Under the pieces are notes generated by a model that did no database searches, had not been told where the DNA came from, and saw only the letters and a program-made list of their open reading frames with translations. 10,844 bases of DNA, taken from Planctomycetaceae bacterium. Lineage in GTDB: Bacteria; Planctomycetota; Planctomycetia; Isosphaerales; Isosphaeraceae. The position numbers and the translations under genes are program-made. Location of the stretch: NCBI GenBank assembly GCA_019232645.1, contig JAFANO010000177.1:1-10844 (forward strand). The letters are read 5' to 3'. Every line of letters begins with the position of its first letter. Positions within the stretch are counted from its first letter, which is position 1. Of the stretch, positions 1 to 10,557 are shown piece after piece.

Positions 1-360
1 GCTCGCTGGTTCGGCGAGGCGACCCTCGACGCCTTCGCCCGAGGTCTCGAACGGTGGCGCGAGGGGGGCGCGCTCGAGATCGACATCCTCGAGCAGTCTC
101 CCGAGAGGCTCTCGTTCAACGTCACCCGCTGCCGCTACGCCGAGATGTACCGTGCGCTCGGGCTGGCCGATCTCGGCTCCAGCCTCTCTTGCCAACGCGA
201 TTTCGCCCTCGTCGAGGGCTTCAATCCCGCGATCCGGCTGACCCGCACGCAGACGATCATGGAGGGTGCGCCTTACTACGACTTCCGGTTCCGAGACGAG
301 GGCACAAAGGCACCCGAGGCTGACCCGACTCCCCCCGATGACCGCCCCGGCCCGACCTGA
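1..360 (+). CDS. L-2-amino-thiazoline-4-carboxylic acid hydrolase family protein (3' end only)
   Basis: The gene enters from the left edge, so its start is missing; 119 codons are visible, ending in TGA at 358-360. The visible part matches the C-terminal half of the ATC hydrolase family (named after the enzyme that opens L-2-amino-thiazoline-4-carboxylate in L-cysteine production). The segment [20 protein letters not shown] is followed by an [15 protein letters not shown] stretch and an [16 protein letters not shown] block, a pattern I recall as typical of the family. In relatives the last block usually reads GAxxCDFR, with Cys just before the Asp; here that position is Tyr. The last 20 or so residues are Pro- and Asp-rich and probably disordered. 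Family assignment is fairly firm, but substrate and reaction in this organism are unknown. No terminator is obvious before the next gene. Confidence 0.75.
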   Translation, partial: ARWFGEATLDAFARGLERWREGGALEIDILEQSPERLSFNVTRCRYAEMYRALGLADLGSSLSCQRDFALVEGFNPAIRLTRTQTIMEGAPYYDFRFRDEGTKAPEADPTPPDDRPGPT

Positions 361-432
361 CGCTCAAGTCACCTGGACTTTTTGTCGATGATCGCGATGG
401 TATGAGCCGTAAAGGTTGTTCCAACGAGGGAG

Positions 433-450
433 CGGGGGCCGTTTCCCCCG
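433..450 (+). other. Short GC hairpin in leader of channel gene
   Basis: A perfect 6-bp inverted repeat, CGGGGG / CCCCCG, encloses a 6-base loop (439-444). It lies 20 bases before the Shine-Dalgarno site of the channel gene. There is no T run after it, so it is not a standard terminator. It could be a leader structure or chance in GC-rich DNA. Confidence 0.25.
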
Positions 451-485
451 AGGATTCCCAAAGGCTCAAAGGAAGGGGCACTCGC

Positions 486-1817
486 ATGCCGAGCGGAGCT
501 CACGGCACCTCGCGACTGGCCTATCCCGGCACCCTGGCGATGCTGGCGCTGGCCCTGGCATTTCCCGTCGCCTTGATGATCTTCAACCCGACGCTCATGT
601 TCGAGAGGGGCTGGGAGCAGTACGTCGGGACGGCCATCTACTTCTGGGCCGTGCTGGCGCTCGGCCGAGAGCTGGCCCGGCTCTGGAGCAACGAGCGGGC
701 GTTCAGAGACGCGCCGGCTTTGCTCGAGTCGCTGACCGGCCGCGCCGCCACGGCGATCCCCGGCGTCTCGCCGCCAGGCACGGGACGGGTCGCGAAAGAC
801 GACCGACGCATCCTGCCGGCTCGGATGCGCCAGCTCGCCTGCTACATCGACGAGTCCCGGTCCCCGTCGATTTCCCAGCTGATGGAGCTGAACCGCGAGG
901 GCTCGGGGCTCGACCAAGAACATCTCTCCGGGCATTTCACCTTGCCGAGATACATCCTGTACCTCCTGCCGGTCATCGGCTTCATCGGCACCGTCGAGGG
1001 CATCTCCAAAGCGCTGATGAACATCAGCCGGGTGCTGCCGATGGTCAAGGACCTCGACGGGTTCATGGGCAACCTCACGAGCGTCACGTCGGCCCTCCAG
1101 ATCGCGTTCGACAGCACCCTGTTGGCGTTGTTCCTCAGCGCGGCCCTGATGCTGGTGCAGACGCTGGTCTACCGCCGCTCGGAGGACCTGCTGGCGCGGG
1201 TCGACCGCTGGGTGGTCGAGCACGTCCTTCCCCGGGTCGGGACGGAGGATCCGTTGGCCGCGGGACTCGCGTCGACGATCGGCGAGCAGCTCGGACGGCT
1301 CCGCGCCGAAATGGTAGCGGTCCTCGAGGCGCAGGCCGCATACTGGAACAAGGGGCTCGAGATCCCCATTACGCAATTCGCCACGTCGGTCGATCGACTG
1401 CCTGCGGCGATCTCCGGCTTCCAGCGTGGCGCCGAGGCCATCGGCAAGATCGGCGCCGACCTCGACGCGATCGGGACGGCGAGCGACTCGCTCCGCCGCG
1501 GCGTCACCTCGCTCGGCCGGATCGAGGCCGCCCTGAGCAACGGCGTGCCGAACGAGCACCTCGACGAGATCAAGCAGGGCATCGATCGCACCTGCGAGGC
1601 CATCGAGTCGCTGTCGAACTCGTGGGCCCTGGCGTACGAGCGTTCGAGCCGGACGACCCAGGAGCAACTCGCCAAGACGATCAACAGCCTCAAGGACGCC
1701 CTCGACCTGCTGAACGTCAGCATGGAGCAGGGGAATGCGCTGTACCGCAACATCGTCAAGAAGATGTTCGAAGAACGGTCCGGCGGGCACGGTCAGGACT
1801 CGATCCGGGTGGCCTGA
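486..1817 (+). CDS. MotA/TolQ/ExbB-like proton-channel family protein with long C-terminal helical tail
   Basis: This 443-residue inner-membrane protein has four predicted membrane helices at about residues 14-35, 46-64, 154-176 and 204-229. The third carries the family signature, LPVIGFIGTVEGI (residues 161-173). The fourth has the small and Thr/Ser-rich face of the ion path (FDSTLLALFLSAAL). Residues 65-153 form the cytoplasmic insert. About 200 residues after the last helix (roughly 230-443) are mostly amphipathic and helical, with heptad-like stretches near 315-430, longer than in ExbB or TolQ. I chose ATG 486 because GGAAGGGG lies at 471-478, seven bases upstream; an in-frame ATG at 402 would add 28 non-membrane residues without a good ribosome site. 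Relatives use proton flow to move a partner with one membrane helix. The likely partner is the Ig-like membrane protein encoded 73 bases downstream. No flagellar or TonB genes are nearby, so function is open. Confidence 0.8.
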   Translation: MPSGAHGTSRLAYPGTLAMLALALAFPVALMIFNPTLMFERGWEQYVGTAIYFWAVLALGRELARLWSNERAFRDAPALLESLTGRAATAIPGVSPPGTGRVAKDDRRILPARMRQLACYIDESRSPSISQLMELNREGSGLDQEHLSGHFTLPRYILYLLPVIGFIGTVEGISKALMNISRVLPMVKDLDGFMGNLTSVTSALQIAFDSTLLALFLSAALMLVQTLVYRRSEDLLARVDRWVVEHVLPRVGTEDPLAAGLASTIGEQLGRLRAEMVAVLEAQAAYWNKGLEIPITQFATSVDRLPAAISGFQRGAEAIGKIGADLDAIGTASDSLRRGVTSLGRIEAALSNGVPNEHLDEIKQGIDRTCEAIESLSNSWALAYERSSRTTQEQLAKTINSLKDALDLLNVSMEQGNALYRNIVKKMFEERSGGHGQDSIRVA

Positions 1818-1890
1818 AGCTGCAACCCAAGTGACGCGAGTCGCTCCGCGGGATCGGGGGCGTGTCTGACGCGCGACGGAAGGGGGACGC

Positions 1891-2667
1891 ATGCGGCGAT
1901 CGCGACGGAACGGACATGCGGGCGTGGAATTCGGCGGGTCCGGCGAGGATTCGTTCGTCGCCGTCGTCGTGACCAAGCTCACGGGCGCCTTGCTGTTCAT
2001 CCTGCTCCTGACGATGGTCATCATGGCCCTGCTGCCCAAGGCGGTGGACCTGCCATCGTCGGGTAAGCCCGAGGGCGCGGAGCCGAAGGAGTCGGTCCCG
2101 CTGGCGATCACCACTCCCGAGATGCTGCCCGAGGCGATCGCGGGCCATCCCTACGCGGTCGCACTGGCGGCGACCGGAGGCCGAGGGCCGCTCCGGTGGG
2201 CGCTCGAGGGGACTCTCCCCGAGGGCCTGAGCTTCGACTCCGACTCCGCGCGGCTCCGGGGAACACCCCAGGCCGGTACGCCCACGCCCGTCTCGCTGAC
2301 GCTCCGCGTCAGCGACGGGACCGAGAGCGTCCGGCAGGTCGCGCGGCTGGTGGTCTACCAATCCGATCGCCCGTTGGCAACCCCCGCCTGGTGGAAGCCC
2401 GGCCTGCCCCCGGTCGCCTGGCGCGACTGGCTCGAACAGGGCTTTGGGTTCCTCGTCCTCTGGCTCGTGTACTTGGTCGGCATGAGCACGCTAGCCAGCC
2501 TCCAACGCTGGTCGCTCGCGGCCATCCCCGACGGTCAGGACTGCGAAGGCCAGATGCAGGGGGTGCGGCATCGGTTCTTCGTCTACCGGACCCTGACCCG
2601 CGTGGCGACCTTCGGCGCCAGCATCACGCTGGCCCTCTGGCTCTGGTCGCACCGCGACCCCTCTTAG
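1891..2667 (+). CDS. Three-helix membrane protein with putative Ig-like (He_PIG-type) domain
   Basis: This 258-residue protein starts with a short basic cytoplasmic end, then SFVAVVVTKLTGALLFILLL leading into a first membrane helix (about 30-49). An exported domain follows at about 72-156. It has the PEAIAGHPYAVALAATGGRG and LPEGLSFDS pattern of putative Ig or cadherin-like He_PIG domains, ending in SLTLRVSDG. Two further hydrophobic segments lie at about 184-205 and 237-253. Shine-Dalgarno GGAAGGGG (1878-1885) is five bases before the ATG. The N-terminal layout (short tail, one helix, then an outside domain) is that of MotB or ExbD, which suggests it is the partner of the upstream MotA/ExbB-like protein. 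However, the Asp expected at the start of the helix in those families is absent, and Lys29 sits about there. There is no OmpA-type peptidoglycan-binding domain. The function is unknown; the pairing is inference from adjacency and topology. Confidence 0.7.
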   Translation: MRRSRRNGHAGVEFGGSGEDSFVAVVVTKLTGALLFILLLTMVIMALLPKAVDLPSSGKPEGAEPKESVPLAITTPEMLPEAIAGHPYAVALAATGGRGPLRWALEGTLPEGLSFDSDSARLRGTPQAGTPTPVSLTLRVSDGTESVRQVARLVVYQSDRPLATPAWWKPGLPPVAWRDWLEQGFGFLVLWLVYLVGMSTLASLQRWSLAAIPDGQDCEGQMQGVRHRFFVYRTLTRVATFGASITLALWLWSHRDPS

Positions 2668-2814
2668 ATCGCGGCGAGCACATTTCCCTGATCCGTTCCC
2701 TTCCAGTAGAGCTACTCACGCACGAATCATCGCCTATGATGGAATCAGGCCGGGTCGCCCTCCCATCGAGGGATGAGCGTGTGGCATCGTCGGCGATCTT
2801 AAGGGTCGTCTCCG

Positions 2815-4731
2815 TTGGATTTCCACCGTCGGATCGCGAGTCGCCCGCGTTTCGCCCGGTATCTCCGGCGGCGTCGCGGCGAGGAAACGTCGGAGGAAGG
2901 CTCGCGACGGGCCCCCGGCGAATCTGCGCCGCCCCATCGCCCGCTCGCCCAGCTCACTCGCGAGCTCTTCCGGATCCTCGAGGGGCAGCGCCTGGCGATC
3001 GGGCTGGCGCTGGCGACCCTGTCGGTCGCCACGATCATGAAGCTCGTCCCGCCCGCCGCGACGAAGCTGGTGATCGATCACGTGCTGCTCGGCCGGCCGT
3101 TGTCGAGCAGCATCCCGGGCTGGGTCTGGGTGCTGCCGGGCCCGAAGGGGCGGCTGATCCTGCTGGTCGCCGCGGTCCTGGTCGTCTCGGTGGTCGGGAC
3201 CGCGGTCGGGCTCTGGGGGCGGTGGCAGGCGACGCGGACGACCAAGCGCGTGCAAGTCGCCATGCGCCGGCGGGTGTTCGAGCACGCGGCCCGGCTACCG
3301 CTGCACCGGGTCTACCAGCTCCGGTCGGGGGGTGCCGCCAGCCTGCTCCGCGAGGATGCTGGGGGTGTCGGCGAGCTGGTCTTCAGCCTGTTCTATAACC
3401 CCTGGCGTGCCGTCGTGCAGCTCGCGGGGGGTCTTGCGGTCCTGGCCTGGGTGGATTGGCGGCTCCTGCTCGGCTCGCTCGGCCTGCTGCCGCTGGCGTT
3501 CGGTTCGGAGCGCCTCTGGGACCGGTGGCTCCGCCCGCTGTTCCGCGACGTCCGCAAGCAGCGGCAAGAGATCGACGCCATGACCACCGAGACGTTCGGC
3601 GGCATGCGGGTCGTCCGCGCCTTCGGTCGCCAGCGGCGCGAGGCCTCGCGTTTCATCGGCGAGAACGACTTCCTGGCCCGCCAGGAACTCCATGCCTGGT
3701 GGTGGTCGCGGATCATCGAGGTCGCCTGGGACCTGCTGCTGCCGATCGCCTCGGGAGCACTGATGCTCTGGGGAGGGCTCCGGGTCCTCGACGGCCGGCT
3801 TTCCCTGGGCGACCTGACGATGTTCCTGGTCTACCTGGCGATGCTCCTGGAGCCGCTGGCCGTGATCGCGACGAGCATCACCCAGCTCCAGAACAACCTC
3901 GCGGGCCTCGACCGCGTGCTCGACCTGCTGCAGGAGCCGCGCGAGATGGCCTCGAGGCCCGGCGCGCGCGCCGTCGCGAAGTGCTCGGTCGCGGGCCGGG
4001 TCCACTTCGAGGGCGTGGGCTTCTCCTATCCCGGCACCGCCGCGCGGGTGCTGCGGGACATCGACCTCGAGGTCGAGCCGGGCGAGGTCATCGCCCTGGT
4101 CGGCCGCAGCGGGGCGGGCAAGACCACGCTCTGCAACCTGATCGCCCGGTTCTACGACCCGACCGAGGGCACCATCCGGCTCGATGGCCTCGACCTCCGC
4201 GACATCAAGGTCGAGAGCTACCGCCGCCTGCTCGGGATCGTCGAGCAGGACGTCTTCCTCTTCGACGGGACTGTGGCCGAGAACATCGCCTACGCCGATC
4301 GCCTCGCGACCCGGGCGGACGTCGAGCGCGCCGCCGGGGCCGCCCACGCCGCCGAGTTCATCGAGTCGTTGCCCGAAGGCTACGATACGACCATCGGCGA
4401 ACGGGGCTTCCGGCTCAGCGGCGGCCAGCGTCAGCGGCTGGCGATCGCCCGGGCCGTGCTGGCCGACCCCCGGATCTTCATCCTCGACGAGGCGACCAGC
4501 AACCTCGACAGCCAGAGCGAGCGCCTGATCCAGCGCAGCCTGGCCGCGCTGATGCGCGGGCGGACGTCGTTCGTGATCGCGCACCGCCTCAGCACCATCC
4601 GCCGCGCCGACCGCATCCTCGTGCTCGACACCGGCGCGATCGTCGAGGCCGGGAGCCACGCCGAGCTGATGGCCCGGAGCGGACAGTATCGAAGCATGGT
4701 CGAGCTGCAACGGCTCGGGGCGGGCGATTGA
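2815..4731 (+). CDS. ABC exporter, fused permease and ATPase (MsbA/multidrug type)
   Basis: This 638-residue half-transporter should work as a homodimer in the inner membrane, exporting a lipid, drug or peptide. An Arg-rich cytoplasmic start (1-50) is followed by the permease, with hydrophobic segments near 60-82, 113-134, 197-232, 299-320 and 334-356. The ATPase domain (about 395-638) is complete: Walker A GRSGAGKTT (430-438, Lys436), Q-loop Gln478, signature LSGGQ (534-538), Walker B IFILDE (554-559), SNLD D-loop (562-565) and switch His590. A stop at 2800-2802 excludes any earlier start. The first candidate is TTG 2815, with AAGGG at 2801-2805 nine bases ahead; the next ATG lies inside the first membrane helix. 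The 147-base gap before it holds a TATGAT (2735-2740) without a good -35. It is set apart from the channel pair, so I see no functional link. The substrate cannot be told from sequence. Confidence 0.93.
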   Translation: MDFHRRIASRPRFARYLRRRRGEETSEEGSRRAPGESAPPHRPLAQLTRELFRILEGQRLAIGLALATLSVATIMKLVPPAATKLVIDHVLLGRPLSSSIPGWVWVLPGPKGRLILLVAAVLVVSVVGTAVGLWGRWQATRTTKRVQVAMRRRVFEHAARLPLHRVYQLRSGGAASLLREDAGGVGELVFSLFYNPWRAVVQLAGGLAVLAWVDWRLLLGSLGLLPLAFGSERLWDRWLRPLFRDVRKQRQEIDAMTTETFGGMRVVRAFGRQRREASRFIGENDFLARQELHAWWWSRIIEVAWDLLLPIASGALMLWGGLRVLDGRLSLGDLTMFLVYLAMLLEPLAVIATSITQLQNNLAGLDRVLDLLQEPREMASRPGARAVAKCSVAGRVHFEGVGFSYPGTAARVLRDIDLEVEPGEVIALVGRSGAGKTTLCNLIARFYDPTEGTIRLDGLDLRDIKVESYRRLLGIVEQDVFLFDGTVAENIAYADRLATRADVERAAGAAHAAEFIESLPEGYDTTIGERGFRLSGGQRQRLAIARAVLADPRIFILDEATSNLDSQSERLIQRSLAALMRGRTSFVIAHRLSTIRRADRILVLDTGAIVEAGSHAELMARSGQYRSMVELQRLGAGD

Positions 4732-4752
4732 CCCTGTGCGCCGGGATGATGC

Positions 4753-4783
4753 GGCCCCTCGTCAGGCGAGCCCTGACGCGGCC
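4753..4783 (+). terminator. Terminator-like stem-loop after the ABC exporter
   Basis: The core is a perfect 7-bp stem, CGTCAGG (4760-4766) and CCTGACG (4772-4778), with a 5-base loop. A further GGCC/GGCC pairing (4753-4756 with 4780-4783) can extend it across a small internal loop. It begins 22 bases after the exporter stop. There is no T run, so it may be a weak or factor-assisted terminator, or may protect the mRNA 3' end. Confidence 0.4.
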
Positions 4784-4868
4784 GGCATGTCCCGGGGGAT
4801 GGGCGGGTTCCCGCGAGTTTTCGATAAGGCCTGGCCGCTTCCAGCTTCTCAGTTCGACGCCCGGTTGG

Positions 4869-4877
4869 TGTTAGAAT
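4869..4877 (+). promoter_or_regulatory. Extended -10 promoter element for mgtE
   Basis: The sequence TG-T-TAGAAT matches the extended -10 pattern TGnTAnAAT, with five of six bases of the TATAAT box. No good -35 sits 16-18 bases upstream, which fits extended -10 promoters that do not need one. Transcription would start near 4884 and give a leader of about 170 bases before the mgtE ATG at 5053. Confidence 0.5.
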
Positions 4878-4881
4878 GGAC

Positions 4882-4894
4882 TCGACACTGTCGA
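4882..4894. promoter_or_regulatory. Dyad TCGACA-C-TGTCGA at predicted mgtE transcript start
   Basis: A perfect 6-bp inverted repeat with a single central base lies five bases after the -10 box, over the predicted transcript start. The centre is too short for an RNA loop, so if functional it would be a DNA site for a dimeric regulator. No such regulator is encoded in the window. It could be chance. Confidence 0.3.
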
Positions 4895-5008
4895 TTCCGC
4901 GACGGACGAAAGAGATCCCGGACGCCAGGCGCCTGGGCGGAACGCCGCGAGACGACGGGCGGCCAATTCAGGGTGATCCACGACGAGGTTGGACGGGTCG
5001 CGATCGTC

Positions 5009-5028
5009 CCGACGGCGCGATCCGTCGG
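5009..5028 (+). promoter_or_regulatory. Leader hairpin just upstream of mgtE ribosome site
   Basis: CCGACGG (5009-5015) and CCGTCGG (5022-5028) form a perfect 7-bp stem with a 6-base loop. It ends 12 bases before the Shine-Dalgarno GGAAGGG (5041-5047). It could affect ribosome access or be part of a larger leader fold. It does not obviously match the known Mg2+ riboswitches (mgtA leader or M-box) by eye. Confidence 0.35.
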
Positions 5029-5052
5029 CTTTCGGCTACCGGAAGGGTGCTC

Positions 5053-6438
5053 ATGATCGAGAAGCTCATCCTCCCGGAAATCCGGGAGCTGATCGAGGCC
5101 GGGGACCTGACGACCCTCGGCGACGTGATGAACCGCTGGCTGCCCGCCGACCTGGCCGGGGTGGTCTCGAACCTGAGCGAGGAGGAGGCCCTCAAGATCG
5201 TCCGCCTGGTGGAGCCGCCGCTCTCCTCGGAGATGTTCGAGTACCTCGAATGGAGCACCCAGCAGCACCTGCTCGACGAGCTGACCGAGCAGGAATCGGC
5301 CAGCCTCCTCGAGGGGATGGCGCCCGACGACCGGACCGCCTTGCTCGAGGAACTGCCCCGAGAGCGGGCCGAGCGGCTGATCGAGCTGCTCTCGCCGGCA
5401 CAACGCGCGGTCGCCCGGTCCCTCTTGCAATACAGCAAGGACACCGTCGGCCGGTTGATGACCCCCGACTTCGTCGCGATCCGGAAGGAGTGGACGATCA
5501 AGCACGTCCTGGACCACGTCCGGACGCATGGCCGCGACAGCGAGACGCTCAACGCCATCTACGTCGTGGACAACGCCAACCGGCTGCTCGACGAGCTCCG
5601 GATCCGTGAGGTGCTCCTGGCGCCGCTGCACTCGCACGTCCGAGACATCATGGACAACCAGTTCGTCGCGCTGCACGCGACCGACGACAATAAGAGCGCC
5701 ATCGAGGTCTTCCGGAAGTACGACCGGACCGCGCTGCCGGTCATCGACTCGCGAGGGACGCTCGTCGGGATCGTGACGATCGACGACGTCCTCGACATCG
5801 CCGAGGAGGAAGCGACGCGCGAGATCCAGAAGTTCGGCGGCCTGGAGGCCCTGGACGACCCGTACATCGAGACGCCGCTGGCATCGATGGTCCGCAAGCG
5901 CGCCACCTGGCTGATCATCCTGTTCCTGAGCGAGATGCTCACGGCGACGGCGATGGGATTCTTCCAGGGGGCGCTCTCCAAGGCGGTGGTCCTGGCGCTG
6001 TTCGTGCCGCTGATCATCTCCAGCGGCGGCAACTCGGGCTCGCAGGCCGCGACCCTGATCATCCGGGCGCTGGCGCTGGGCGAGGTCACGCTCAAAGATT
6101 GGTGGCTGGTGATGCGACGGGAGATCGCCGCGGGGCTGATGCTCGGCGTGATCCTCGGGGCGATCGGGTTCTGCCGGATCGCGCTCTGGAGCGTCGTCTT
6201 CCCGAACATCTACACCGCGCACTGGCCGCTGATTGCCGTGACGGTGGGGCTCTCGCTGGTCGGGGTCGTGCTCTGGGGGACGCTCTCGGGCTCGATGCTC
6301 CCCTTGTTGCTCAAGCGCCTGGGTTTCGACCCGGCCACGTCCTCGGCGCCGTTCGTGGCGACGCTGGTGGACGTGACCGGACTGATCATCTATTTTTCGG
6401 TCGCGATTGTCGTCCTGAAGCATACGCTCTTGCGGTGA
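5053..6438 (+). CDS. mgtE: Magnesium channel/transporter MgtE
   Basis: This 461-residue protein has the standard MgtE build and length. The helical N domain (about 5-130) contains LLEELPRERAERLIELL. Two CBS domains follow (about 136-197 with TVGRLMTPDFVAI, and 199-258 with LPVIDSRGTLVGIVTIDDV). A connecting helix leads to five membrane helices from about 285 to 458. The pore signature PLIISSGGNSGSQAATLIIR spans 319-338. Asp440, in ATLVDVTGLIIYF, lines up with the Asp that binds Mg2+ in the Thermus thermophilus pore. In known MgtE, the N and CBS domains bind Mg2+ and close the pore when internal Mg2+ is high; the acidic residues here (for example DDVLDIAEEE, 244-253) fit that. ATG 5053 has GGAAGGG five bases upstream and gives the family N-terminus; ATG 4876 would add 59 unrelated residues. 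It has its own promoter-like element and is probably transcribed alone. Confidence 0.96.
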   Translation: MIEKLILPEIRELIEAGDLTTLGDVMNRWLPADLAGVVSNLSEEEALKIVRLVEPPLSSEMFEYLEWSTQQHLLDELTEQESASLLEGMAPDDRTALLEELPRERAERLIELLSPAQRAVARSLLQYSKDTVGRLMTPDFVAIRKEWTIKHVLDHVRTHGRDSETLNAIYVVDNANRLLDELRIREVLLAPLHSHVRDIMDNQFVALHATDDNKSAIEVFRKYDRTALPVIDSRGTLVGIVTIDDVLDIAEEEATREIQKFGGLEALDDPYIETPLASMVRKRATWLIILFLSEMLTATAMGFFQGALSKAVVLALFVPLIISSGGNSGSQAATLIIRALALGEVTLKDWWLVMRREIAAGLMLGVILGAIGFCRIALWSVVFPNIYTAHWPLIAVTVGLSLVGVVLWGTLSGSMLPLLLKRLGFDPATSSAPFVATLVDVTGLIIYFSVAIVVLKHTLLR

Positions 6439-6490
6439 GGGGCGGACGGGCGGTTGGCCGCGGAGACCCGTGACCTCGATGCTGTCCGGA

Positions 6491-6965
6491 TCACCCGCCG
6501 TCATGCCAGGCCCCGAGGAGACGGCGGACGGTCACGAGCTGCCCGAGGTGGTAGGCGTTGTGGTCGGCGGCCAGCAGGGCCTCGCGGAGGATCGTCTGGC
6601 CCTGGCCGTGCGGGATCGGGGCGAAGAGGTCGGTGGCCGGGTCGGCCACGAGGTCGCGCATGGCCTTCAGGTCGACCCGGAATGAGTCGACGGACCGGTC
6701 CCAGGCCCCGGGATCGGGCGGGGCGTCGCCCTCGGGCCAGTAGCCGCCCGGGAACTCGGGCGAGATGTGGCCGGGATCGCGACAGAACTGGAGGATGTCC
6801 CACAGCGCGATCCGCATGTGCTCGACCAGCCGCCAGGGCGTGTGCGGCAGCCCGGGCGGCCTTGCCCCGCGCGCCTCGACGGGAAGGTCGGCGACCGCCG
6901 CCTCGAAATCCAGGTGGGCGTGGCCACCGTCGAGGAGCTCGAGCAGATGCTCTCGGAGCTGCTGG

Positions 6966-6976
<11 letters not shown>
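6491..6976 (-). CDS. DinB-family (DinB/YfiT-like) putative metal-binding protein
   Basis: This 161-residue protein fits the four-helix DinB superfamily in length and in its metal-ligand pattern. His53 lies in [13 protein letters not shown], and His139 and His143 lie in [17 protein letters not shown]. These are the usual three histidines that hold a divalent metal. The family includes DNA-damage-induced DinB of Bacillus, thiol transferases such as bacillithiol- or mycothiol-dependent enzymes, and many members of unknown role. The reaction here cannot be told. The ATG overlaps the end of ileS by 11 bases (6966-6976), and AAGGTG lies seven bases before it inside ileS, so it is probably translated by coupling and made from the same mRNA. 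It ends 52 bases from the convergent mgtE gene, with only a 4-bp GCGG/CCGC stem between them. Confidence 0.85.
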
Positions 6977-10391
<3,415 letters not shown>

Positions 10392-10398
10392 CGTTGAA

Positions 10399-10403
10399 CC
10401 TTA
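10399..10403 (-). promoter_or_regulatory. Ribosome binding site of ileS
   Basis: On the minus strand this reads TAAGG, with seven bases before the ATG at 10391. It supports that start over internal alternatives. Confidence 0.5.
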
Positions 10404-10426
10404 ACGCACGAGGAGTCCAGGTCGTC

Positions 10427-10447
10427 CCGTCGTCGCGAGGACGACGG
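10427..10447 (-). promoter_or_regulatory. Stem-loop in ileS leader
   Basis: CCGTCGTC (10427-10434) and GACGACGG (10440-10447) form a perfect 8-bp stem with a 5-base loop. It is the strongest hairpin I found in the leader and lies about 24 bases from the ribosome site. There is no T run after it on the minus strand and no T-box-like sequence that I can recognise, so its role is open. Confidence 0.35.
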
Positions 10448-10557
10448 CCATGAGGATTCGTTCCCGCCCTGATCGGATCCGTGTCGGCCCAAAGGCTGAT
10501 GATGAATCGACTTTTCGAACGACTCAGGGGCCGCAAAACGCCCGGAAAATCAAGACG

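Larger units (their letters stand above)
4732..5052 (+). other. 321-bp intergenic region with mgtE promoter and structured leader
   Basis: This stretch holds no convincing gene. In order it contains a terminator-like stem-loop after the ABC gene (4753-4783), an extended -10 element (4869-4877), a dyad at the predicted transcript start (4882-4894), a 12-bp perfect palindrome CCAGGCGCCTGG (4925-4936), a 7-bp hairpin (5009-5028) and the mgtE Shine-Dalgarno GGAAGGG (5041-5047). The frame stays open in phase with mgtE from ATG 4876, but that ATG overlaps the -10 box and the translated stretch looks nothing like an MgtE N-terminus. Confidence 0.6.

Noticed and set aside
402..485. Earlier ATG start for the MotA/ExbB-like gene
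   Set aside because: It lacks a good ribosome site and adds 28 polar residues, while ATG 486 has GGAAGGGG seven bases upstream. It cannot be fully excluded.
369..2114. 581-codon antisense frame across the channel and Ig-like genes
   Set aside because: The plus-strand proteins show membrane helices and family motifs; the antisense product does not.
486..2667. Zorya (ZorAB) phage defence system
   Set aside because: Only the MotA-like fold and long tail agree. The partner lacks the MotB-type peptidoglycan-binding domain and the acidic residue, and there is no ZorC, ZorD or ZorE nearby.
2735..2740. TATGAT as a -10 box for the ABC exporter
   Set aside because: No acceptable -35 lies at 16-18 bases and there is no TGn extension; too weak to list as a feature.
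4876..5052. N-terminal extension of MgtE from ATG 4876
   Set aside because: The ATG overlaps the -10 box and the 59 extra residues do not resemble any MgtE; ATG 5053 has a strong ribosome site.
6439..6490. Bidirectional terminator between mgtE and the DinB gene
   Set aside because: Only a 4-bp GCGG/CCGC stem (6450-6461) is present, with no T run.
4849..6504. 551-codon antisense frame across mgtE
   Set aside because: mgtE is unmistakable and the antisense product is charged low-complexity sequence.
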